From Victivallales bacterium (lineage in GTDB: Bacteria > Verrucomicrobiota > Lentisphaeria > Oligosphaerales > Oligosphaeraceae), in contig JAGCTA010000373.1 of assembly GCA_017963875.1 (NCBI GenBank), positions 1-5,592 on the forward strand: DNA of 5,592 bases. The letters run 5' to 3'. The notes beneath the pieces were generated by a model. That model was given only the letters and a program-made list of their open reading frames with translations, had not been told where the DNA came from and did no database searches. Positions 1-4,741 of this stretch are shown piece after piece. Within the stretch, counting starts at the first letter, position 1, and each line of letters begins with the position of its first letter. The translations under genes were made by a program, and so were the position numbers.

Positions 1-1107
1 GAGAAGGAACTTGCCGCATGGCATCAAGCCCAATATTGCGTGACCACGGTCAACGAGTATGGAGCCTTCCATCTGGCTTTGTCAGCACTTGGGGTTGTTC
101 CAGGCGATGAAGTGATATGCCCCTCGTATATCTATTTTCCACCGGTCTTCGCAATTTTGCAGTTAGGTGCCTTGCCTGTTTTTTCCGATGTCGATTGCTC
201 GCATACGATTGATCCCAAGTTCATCGAGGAGAAAATTACGGAACGAACAAAGGCTATTGTCGTCGGCCACATGTACGGCATTGTGGCCGACATGGGGGCA
301 ATCATGACCATAGCCCGAAAGCATGGTCTGCGCGTTTTGGAAGACTGTACAGAATGCTTTGGGGGAATCTACAATGGCAAAAAGGCTGGCACTGTCGGAG
401 ACGTGGGCTGCTTCAACCTCTGCCATACGAAGCATCTGACCACTGGCGGCGAAGGCGGTGCCATTATTACAAACGACCAGAGCATATTCCAGGCCTGCTT
501 CTCCTTGCGCGACTACGGCTTTGACACGAGCAATGGCCTGGACATGATTAAAGAAGAGCAACGGCGGTTGTATGTCCACAACCGCATCGGTTGCAACTAC
601 CGCATGACGGAACTTCAATCCCTCATCGGCTCCTGTGAACTAGAACGGATGGATTCCTGGAACCTGCCATTGCGTAGAAGAAACGGTCAATATCTGATTG
701 ATGCCCTAAAAAAACATCCACTCGTTCTGCACTGCCCCTTTGATAGCGCAGAACGGCAAAACTCCTTCTGGTGGGCGCCATTTGTTCTGGATATCGAGAA
801 AATGAATGTGCCCATGAAACAATTCCTTGCGGCTATGACTGCTGAAGGTGTGCCTGTTTACGGTCCTCTGTGGCCTGAATTGTACAAGGAAGACGCTCTG
901 CGGGAAAAGCAGGGAGTCGGGCCAGACAACTACCCGTTCAATACATCTGCCGCCCAAAAGATGGATTACACCAAAGTCGAGTGCCCAACCGCCAAATGGC
1001 TGTCTGAAAGGACCATTTCCTTCTTTGCGCACCCGAATTATGATATCTCCCACATGGAAAAATATGTGGCTGCCTTCAACAAGGTCGCCCAAGCCTATAT
1101 GAAATAG
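1..1107 (+). CDS. DegT/DnrJ/EryC1/StrS-family PLP aminotransferase, 5' partial
   Basis: The frame is open to the left edge (first codons read EKELAAWHQAQYCVTTVNEYGAF, matching the family's usual FEkefA..lG..yCv.vn.GtaAL), so the gene starts upstream; the GTG at 40 is internal. 368 codons are visible, and roughly the first 35-45 residues are missing compared with the usual 360-420. Numbering from base 1, the cofactor-binding Asp is D115 in the EDC motif, and the Schiff-base Lys is K144 in HTKHLTTGGEGG. The region GHMYGIVADMGAIMTIARKHGL (89-110) and the NYRMTEL segment near 199-205 are also typical. Known role of the family: glutamate- or glutamine-dependent transamination of keto-sugars or keto-cyclitols, in the cytoplasm. 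The overall look recalls the scyllo-inosose (StsC/BtrS) branch, but the substrate cannot be read from sequence. Odd point: the usual A-Q-A-H-G after the Asp is replaced by TECFG. It is probably co-transcribed with the class III aminotransferase 89 bases downstream. Confidence 0.93.
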   Translation, partial: EKELAAWHQAQYCVTTVNEYGAFHLALSALGVVPGDEVICPSYIYFPPVFAILQLGALPVFSDVDCSHTIDPKFIEEKITERTKAIVVGHMYGIVADMGAIMTIARKHGLRVLEDCTECFGGIYNGKKAGTVGDVGCFNLCHTKHLTTGGEGGAIITNDQSIFQACFSLRDYGFDTSNGLDMIKEEQRRLYVHNRIGCNYRMTELQSLIGSCELERMDSWNLPLRRRNGQYLIDALKKHPLVLHCPFDSAERQNSFWWAPFVLDIEKMNVPMKQFLAAMTAEGVPVYGPLWPELYKEDALREKQGVGPDNYPFNTSAAQKMDYTKVECPTAKWLSERTISFFAHPNYDISHMEKYVAAFNKVAQAYMK

Positions 1108-1127
1108 TTTTTTTCAAACAACAGAGG

Positions 1128-1165
1128 TGTTTTCAAAACAAGCGCAAAATGCACTGTTTTTGAAA
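1128..1165. repeat. AT-rich dyad in front of the class III aminotransferase gene
   Basis: Two overlapping symmetries are visible. TGTTTTCAAAACA (1128-1140) is a perfect 13-base palindrome centred on a C. A wider imperfect dyad pairs 1131-1146 with 1150-1165 at 13 of 16 positions across an AAA loop. A third similar motif, TTTTCAAACA, lies at 1111-1120. In RNA the wide dyad would form a weak hairpin about 30 bases before the start codon. It could be a regulator site or a transcript hairpin between the two aminotransferase genes. It lacks a U-run after a strong stem, so it is not called a terminator. Confidence 0.35.
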
Positions 1166-1196
1166 TTATCTCAAAAGAAAAAAAGGAACTGTCACT

Positions 1197-2567
1197 ATGA
1201 ACAATGGAACGTTTACCGAAGCCGAAAAAAAACGCCTGAAAATCAGTGCCAGAAAGCATGTTCTCGGTCACTGGATGTGCAATGCCGACCTTGACAAAGG
1301 TGTCAAAATCTTCACAAGAGGCAAAGGATGCAGAATCACCGACATTGACGGCAATGAATTCCTCGACACCTTTTCCAACCTAGTGACATGCACCATCGGC
1401 CATGGGCGTTCAGAGATTAGGGAGGCCATCAATGCACAACTTGAAGCACTGGAATTCTTCCCGAATTACCATGATGGATTCTCTGCGCCGCTGGTCATGC
1501 TGGCAGAAAAACTCGCTCAAATCGCGCCTGGCGATCTTGAGGTGACCTTTTTCCTGAACAGCGGCAGCGAAGCCAATGAAACCGCCGTCAAGATGGCACG
1601 GCAATACTTCTGGCAGACAGGCCAGAAGGGCCGTTACAAAGTCATTTCGCGGCGCGGCAGTTATCATGGCACCACTCTTGGAACCACAAGTTGGACTGGA
1701 TTCTCGGGACTACGCGAACCCGTTGAACCTTTGCTGCCAGGAAGCATTTTCGCACCCCAAGTCAAATGCAGCGAGTGCGAATTGTGTTTGCATTATCCAG
1801 AATGCGGTCTGGCCTGCCTGAAGGAACTCGAACGAATTGTCGTATCCGAAGGCCCCGACACCGTCGCTGCAATTCTGATGGACCCGCTTCCTGGAAGCAA
1901 TAGCGGCTATCCAGTGCCACCCAAAGGCTATCTTACTGGTGTGCGCGAAATCTGCGACAAGTACGGCATACTCCTGATTTTCGACGAAGTGCAGACTGGG
2001 TTTGGAAAAACTGGCAAATGGTTCGCCTGCGAACACTTTGGCGTGACTCCAGATATTCTGGACGTTAGCAAATCCATCACCAGCGGCTATGCACCGCTAG
2101 GTGCCTGCATCACCACGCAGAAAATCGCATCTGCATTCCAGGGACCTGGCAATGAATTCCGTTCTGGAAGCACGTATGGCGGTCATGGGATAAGTTGCGC
2201 CGCCGCTCTCGCAAACCTCGAAATCTATGAACGCGAACATCTGGTCGAACGGGGCGCTGAACTAGGAAAAATCCTCAAGGTAAAATTGTCCTCCCTGTAT
2301 GAATTCGATGTTGTCGGTGACATTCAGGGCATGGGTACTCTGTGGGCAATTGAGTTAATGGATGACCGTGAAAAGCGCACCAAACTTCAAGAGGAATATG
2401 GAGTATTCATCCGTGACTGGTGCTATGATCATGGCATGATTCTGCGCAACAACGGCAATATGCTAGTCATTGCTCCGCCACTGGTAATCTCAAATGAGGA
2501 AATCGATCAGATTGTTGACTATCTCCGACAGGCAATCAAGGCGGCTATGATTCACTTCAAACGCTAA
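1197..2567 (+). CDS. Class III PLP aminotransferase (ornithine/GABA/omega-amino-acid type)
   Basis: A complete 456-residue protein, the normal length for class III aminotransferases. The ATG at 1197 is set by AAGGA at 1183-1187, nine bases upstream. Fold-type I landmarks occur in order: NSGSEANE (121-128, phosphate-binding loop), SYHG (155-158, ring-stacking aromatic), [13 protein letters not shown] (261-273, with D263 for the pyridine nitrogen and Q266), [12 protein letters not shown] (291-302, Schiff-base K292), and STYGGH (325-330, T326 phosphate contact from the other subunit). Known role: moving an amino group between an omega-amine or terminal amino group and a keto acid or aldehyde; a cytoplasmic dimer or tetramer. 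The exact substrate is unknown. Odd points: a cysteine cluster at C191, C194, C197, C203 and C207, and DP (229-230) where most relatives have EP. The usual second Glu of the EPxxGE motif is also absent. It probably forms a two-step unit with the upstream DegT-family enzyme. Confidence 0.94.
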   Translation: MNNGTFTEAEKKRLKISARKHVLGHWMCNADLDKGVKIFTRGKGCRITDIDGNEFLDTFSNLVTCTIGHGRSEIREAINAQLEALEFFPNYHDGFSAPLVMLAEKLAQIAPGDLEVTFFLNSGSEANETAVKMARQYFWQTGQKGRYKVISRRGSYHGTTLGTTSWTGFSGLREPVEPLLPGSIFAPQVKCSECELCLHYPECGLACLKELERIVVSEGPDTVAAILMDPLPGSNSGYPVPPKGYLTGVREICDKYGILLIFDEVQTGFGKTGKWFACEHFGVTPDILDVSKSITSGYAPLGACITTQKIASAFQGPGNEFRSGSTYGGHGISCAAALANLEIYEREHLVERGAELGKILKVKLSSLYEFDVVGDIQGMGTLWAIELMDDREKRTKLQEEYGVFIRDWCYDHGMILRNNGNMLVIAPPLVISNEEIDQIVDYLRQAIKAAMIHFKR

Positions 2568-2582
2568 ATTACCCAAAATCAT

Positions 2583-2623
2583 GGGGGGCAGTATAGGTCT
2601 CAAATACGGTCTATACGCCTCCC
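2583..2623 (+). other. Bulged 13-bp hairpin downstream of the class III aminotransferase
   Basis: The arm GGGGGGCAGTATAG (2583-2596) pairs with CTATACGCCTCCC (2611-2623), with one bulged A and one G-T pair, around a 14-base loop. It begins 15 bases after the aminotransferase stop. No T-run follows on either strand, so it is not a textbook intrinsic terminator. It may be an mRNA 3'-end or processing structure, or an element in the leader of the MarR gene. The rest of the 155-base gap shows nothing recognisable. Confidence 0.4.
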
Positions 2624-2722
2624 AGGCAACTGTTCAGAATCTCCAGAAAGCCAATATGACACGTGGAATAACAGAAGATATTTCGCAAAGACTCTGTTCC
2701 CCATGAGCGTAGGTAATTGTTT

Positions 2723-3214
2723 ATGTCAAGGCGATTGAGAAAAGATCTTATGAAAGTATCCAAACAAACACAACAACAATGGCTTGACTCTTGTTTCTCC
2801 GCATGGAAGCAGACCGATACGGCATACTCGAAATTCGCCCATAGCCGCAATATCTCACTGAATATGATTTGGGCTTTCGAATGTCTTTCCAAACATCCAG
2901 AAGGAATGGAGCCAGCAGTTCTTGCGGATGAAACACATTTGCTACGTCAGACAATAACGGTTGTTCTCAACGATCTGGAAAAACAGGAACTGGTAACCCG
3001 CGAATTTCACCCAACCGATCGGCGTAAAAAGGTCATAAGGCTTACCCAAAAGGGAGAGCGAATCTGCCATGAAATCCTTGATGCCATTGCACAATCAGAA
3101 CTAGAGGCGCTCTCTGAACTCTGCGAGGAAGAGCAACGGCTTTTATATTTATTGACCACAAAATTCTGCCGTGCTTTGATCAATAAATTGTCAAAGGCCG
3201 CCAGCAATCAATAA
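2723..3214 (+). CDS. MarR-family transcriptional regulator
   Basis: A 163-residue protein of normal MarR length. The ATG at 2723 is preferred because AGG (2711-2713) lies nine bases upstream; a TTG two codons earlier and an ATG at 2750 are alternatives. The winged helix-turn-helix spans about residues 45-115. LSKHPEGMEPAVLAD leads to the recognition-helix region LLRQTITVVLNDLEKQELV (73-91). The wing contains DRRKKVIRLTQKGE (99-112), matching the family's D.RsK.v.LT.kG signature, with D99 and R101 in the conserved wing positions. The flanking helices (about 15-40 and 118-160) would form the dimer interface. Such proteins usually repress nearby transporter or catabolic genes and release DNA when bound by small aromatic ligands or on cysteine oxidation. 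Four cysteines are present (C24, C53, C115, C134), but none in a recognisable redox motif. Neighbours: 155 bases after the aminotransferase gene and convergent with the transporter gene, either of which could be a target. Confidence 0.9.
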   Translation: MSRRLRKDLMKVSKQTQQQWLDSCFSAWKQTDTAYSKFAHSRNISLNMIWAFECLSKHPEGMEPAVLADETHLLRQTITVVLNDLEKQELVTREFHPTDRRKKVIRLTQKGERICHEILDAIAQSELEALSELCEEEQRLLYLLTTKFCRALINKLSKAASNQ

Positions 3215-3410
3215 AAACGAATCTGTGATGCCAATAAGTGCATCAAGACAAGAAATGGAACATAGACACGCGTCAAGATTCGAAAGGGTTCCTCATGTTC
3301 TTCGAGATTCCATTGTCTCAAATGAACTAGAAGCGAAGAAGGTTTTGACTTGGAGGAAATAACGCCTTTCATCTTGATATTTCCTGTTCTACGTCTCTTT
3401 CCCGCGACCT
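3215..3410. other. Convergent intergenic stretch without a gene
   Basis: This lies between the stops of the MarR and transporter genes, where both transcripts should end. Two small hairpins are visible: TGATGC/GCATCA (3226-3231 with 3240-3245, loop 8) and a perfect 8-bp AGGAAATA/TATTTCCT (3354-3361 with 3378-3385, loop 16). Read on the minus strand, the first is followed after about eight bases by TTTTT, a poor match to an intrinsic terminator for the transporter transcript. No coding frame here has supporting features. Confidence 0.3.
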
Positions 3411-4322
3411 TCAGAAACACAGAGACACCATCCCCAGCATCATGATCAAAAGTGCCGTTATCTGCAAGGCATTTCGTTTCTCATGCAAGAGGACAATGGT
3501 ATAGATTTCAAAGGCCACAACAGACGACCCCATCGCAAGGGGATAGGCAATGGACCCGACATTCGCCTGGGCCAGCATGTTCATGCCAGGATACAGGAAA
3601 AACAAACTATTTGTCAGGCTGACAAATACCAAAGGAGCGCATAACAGCCACATGGAACGGTTGGACAAATGCTCTTTCAGTTTTGTGACAAAGCCTCGAT
3701 GATCTCGAATCAGCATGCACAAAATAGCACCTGAAGCCACGCCTGATGTTCCAGCAATCGTCCTCCATGTGCTTGTCACTGGCTCCGCTTCCTTAAAATA
3801 GGACGGCAAGTTGCCTAATATCTGGCATGCTCCCGTAATGACAAATGCAGACATCGTCGCCAGTTTCCATTTGCCTGTGGCATTTATGTCTTTCGCGATG
3901 CCGAACAATGTGAGCGAGACAATGATGAGAATGACACCGCTGATATTGAACACCGTCTTGTCTGCGCCGAAAAAAAGAATACCCATGGAGAAAGGGAAGA
4001 TGAAGCCCGCCTGGATCAGACTCCAGACAATGCCGTTGGGACCGTTTTTCATCGCTATCGACATCAAGTCCAATTGAAAATAGTTGATGATTCCGCCTAT
4101 GAAAACGGATGCCATTGTCCAGAACATGACCGAGAATGGCACATTAGGCTTTTCTGAGACAATTGCCGTACAAATGGCTATGGCCATGCATAGCAAGGAG
4201 TTGACAAGCATGATCAATGATACGCTGGCATTCTTTTTGGGTGCCTTGCCCATGGCAAAGCCAAATGCCGTCCAGAACATGCCGACGACTATCATGCAAA
4301 GAATTCCCTTGACAAGCAGCAT
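3411..4322 (-). CDS. DMT/EamA-like 10-TM inner-membrane transporter
   Basis: A 303-residue hydrophobic protein. By eye there are ten membrane segments, at about 5-24, 34-54, 66-90, 98-117, 126-143, 154-170, 188-206, 226-244, 256-278 and 286-301. This is the size and 5+5 layout of the drug/metabolite transporter superfamily. Positively charged loops such as KAPKK (26-30) and RDHRGFVTKLKEH (206-218) separate the helices. The start at 4322 is chosen because AGGAG stands seven bases before it and the first helix then begins at once, as is normal for these proteins. The frame stays open upstream to an ATG at 4412 (also preceded by AAGGA) and one at 4514, but that sequence is AT-rich and the 4514 start falls inside the mobile element. 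Family members export amino acids, amines, drugs or nucleotide sugars; the substrate is not evident. No close subfamily is recognised. It is convergent to the MarR gene, a common regulator-transporter pairing, though the link is inferred. Confidence 0.82.
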   Translation of the reverse strand: MLLVKGILCMIVVGMFWTAFGFAMGKAPKKNASVSLIMLVNSLLCMAIAICTAIVSEKPNVPFSVMFWTMASVFIGGIINYFQLDLMSIAMKNGPNGIVWSLIQAGFIFPFSMGILFFGADKTVFNISGVILIIVSLTLFGIAKDINATGKWKLATMSAFVITGACQILGNLPSYFKEAEPVTSTWRTIAGTSGVASGAILCMLIRDHRGFVTKLKEHLSNRSMWLLCAPLVFVSLTNSLFFLYPGMNMLAQANVGSIAYPLAMGSSVVAFEIYTIVLLHEKRNALQITALLIMMLGMVSLCF

Positions 4323-4329
4323 AAAAAAA

Positions 4330-4334
4330 CTCCT
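4330..4334 (-). promoter_or_regulatory. Shine-Dalgarno site that sets the transporter start
   Basis: AGGAG on the minus strand, separated by exactly seven T from the ATG at 4322. It is the best ribosome binding site in the window, and it favours the short 303-residue protein over in-frame starts at 4412 and 4514. Confidence 0.75.
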
Positions 4335-4471
4335 GAACAAAACATGCCCCGATTTGGAAACGGTATGGTGAAAACATACTTTAATATAATCTGGTTTAGG
4401 TTGGAATTCCATAGATTCCTTTTTTACAAATATAATAAGATGATTTTTGCAAAAGTTGTGGTATTTTATAA

Positions 4472-4479
4472 AACAACAA
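4472..4479. repeat. Left 8-bp target-site duplication
   Basis: AACAACAA lies directly outside the left inverted repeat and is identical to the copy at 4655-4662. Because it is a simple A/C motif, chance contributes more than for a mixed 8-mer, but both copies sit flush against the element ends. Confidence 0.65.
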
Positions 4480-4490
4480 GGCTCTATTCC
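4480..4490 (+). repeat. Left terminal inverted repeat of the MITE-like element
   Basis: GGCTCTATTCC, an exact reverse complement of 4644-4654. Past the eleventh base the two arms diverge, then resume similarity at AGGTCGG. Confidence 0.7.
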
Positions 4491-4532
4491 GCAAGAAGGT
4501 CGGCAATTGCTCATGCCAAGTCGGCTCTGTTA

Positions 4533-4548
4533 TGACCCCAAGGGGTCA
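4533..4548. repeat. Internal hairpin 1 of the element
   Basis: TGACCCC and GGGGTCA are perfect 7-base inverted arms separated by AA. In RNA or single-stranded DNA it would form a six-pair stem with a CAAG loop. It sits just after the internal copy of the end motif. Confidence 0.6.
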
Positions 4549-4559
4549 AATATCAGTAA

Positions 4560-4588
4560 CCCCAGGTTGAGCGAAGCGAAACTTGGGG
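4560..4588. repeat. Internal hairpin 2 with a GAGCGAAGCGA loop
   Basis: CCCCAGGTT (4560-4568) pairs with AACTTGGGG (4580-4588), nine pairs including one G-T, around the loop GAGCGAAGCGA. Palindromes carrying this kind of GAGCGAAGCGAA core are, from memory, widespread as intergenic repeats in several bacterial groups. That supports a repetitive origin for this part of the element. The G-T pair makes the stem slightly better on the minus-strand C-A or plus-strand G-U reading only in RNA, so no transcribed strand can be assigned. Confidence 0.55.
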
Positions 4589-4610
4589 GAAAGCCGACAT
4601 CAAAAGATTC

Positions 4611-4628
4611 CGACCTCGTTCGAGGTCG
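4611..4628. repeat. Internal hairpin 3 of the element
   Basis: CGACCTC and GAGGTCG are perfect 7-base arms with a GTTC loop. Its left arm overlaps the segment that can alternatively pair with AGGTCGG at 4497-4503, so local and long-range folds compete. Confidence 0.6.
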
Positions 4629-4643
4629 AACCTACCCTCTGGG

Positions 4644-4654
4644 GGAATAGAGCC
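4644..4654 (-). repeat. Right terminal inverted repeat of the MITE-like element
   Basis: GGAATAGAGCC on the plus strand, which reads GGCTCTATTCC on the minus strand and is identical to the left end. Confidence 0.7.
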
Positions 4655-4662
4655 AACAACAA
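4655..4662. repeat. Right 8-bp target-site duplication
   Basis: AACAACAA directly follows the right inverted repeat. Removing the element and one copy would restore a continuous AT-rich sequence, TAAAACAACAAAAGCG, as the empty site. Confidence 0.65.
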
Positions 4663-4693
4663 AAGCGAATAATATGTCACAACCATCTTCGGC

Positions 4694-4728
4694 AAAGCCT
4701 GGCCTTATAGGGCTTTCCCTTCTTTTTC
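4694..4728 (+). terminator. Terminator- or attenuator-like hairpin before the RicT gene
   Basis: AAAGCC (4694-4699) pairs with GGCTTT (4711-4716) across an 11-base loop that can itself form CCT-TAT-AGG. The pyrimidine tract CCCTTCTTTTTC follows. It ends 14 bases before the RicT start codon. Either it stops plus-strand transcription arriving from upstream, or it lies in the RicT leader as an attenuator. The stem is short and the T-run is delayed and interrupted, so confidence is limited. On the minus strand no T-run follows. Confidence 0.4.
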
Positions 4729-4741
4729 AATCGAACATCAA

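Larger units (their letters stand above)
4323..4479. other. AT-rich upstream region of the transporter gene
   Basis: The 99 bases at 4381-4479 are about 23% G+C by hand count. The stretch should hold the transporter's promoter, but no pair of boxes with proper spacing is convincing. TGGAATTCCA (4402-4411) is a perfect 10-base palindrome and a possible operator. GGAAT/ATTCC followed by a T-run (about 4404-4426, plus strand) is a very weak hairpin. No gene is supported here. Confidence 0.3.
4480..4654. mobile_element. 175-bp MITE-like non-autonomous element, possibly ISL3-related
   Basis: It is bounded by the perfect 11-bp inverted repeat GGCTCTATTCC / GGAATAGAGCC and by the 8-bp direct repeat AACAACAA flush on both sides. 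About 94 of its 175 bases are G or C (54%), while the 99 bases before it are about 23%, so it stands out as foreign to its surroundings. Further inverted segments lie inside: AGGTCGG (4497-4503) with CCGACCT (4610-4616), and GTCGGCT (4520-4526) with AGCCGAC (4592-4598). The whole element can therefore fold as a long interrupted hairpin. It has no protein-coding capacity of note. From memory of the family, ISL3 insertion sequences often begin GGCTCT and make 8-bp duplications; the assignment to ISL3 is inference. An internal copy of the end motif, GGCTCTGTT (4523-4531), suggests rearrangement or nesting. A transposase in trans would be required. The alternative is a structured RNA gene with chance flanking repeats. 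Confidence 0.68.

Noticed and set aside
163..618. Long open frame on the minus strand inside the DegT-family gene
   Set aside because: It is fully covered by a recognised gene on the other strand and its translation shows no family motif.
706..1092. Minus-strand open frame over the end of the DegT-family gene
   Set aside because: It is antisense to conserved coding sequence and resembles no known protein.
1710..2036. Minus-strand open frame inside the class III aminotransferase
   Set aside because: It lies antisense to the catalytic core, including the FDEVQTG motif, and has no supporting start site.
2656..2706. 16-codon open frame before the MarR gene, a possible leader peptide
   Set aside because: It has no clear ribosome binding site, no run of regulatory codons, and no coupling to the regulator start.
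3255..3362. 35-codon plus-strand frame in the convergent gap
   Set aside because: It is too short to judge, has no ribosome binding site, and its frame matches nothing I recognise.
3208..3420. 70-codon minus-strand frame overlapping the end of the transporter gene
   Set aside because: It has a GTG start without a Shine-Dalgarno site, a composition of random basic residues and no recognisable domain.
4402..4411. TGGAATTCCA palindrome as a MarR operator
   Set aside because: It is a single 10-base palindrome with no second copy near the MarR gene. Short palindromes around an EcoRI-like core are common by chance.
4611..4633. GTTCGA within hairpin 3 as a tRNA or tmRNA T-arm
   Set aside because: The stem pairs through the loop differently from a T-arm, and no acceptor stem, anticodon arm or CCA end is present.
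4447..4650. 67-codon plus-strand frame across the mobile element
   Set aside because: It runs through the inverted repeats and all three hairpins. Such frames are usual translations of repeats, not genes.
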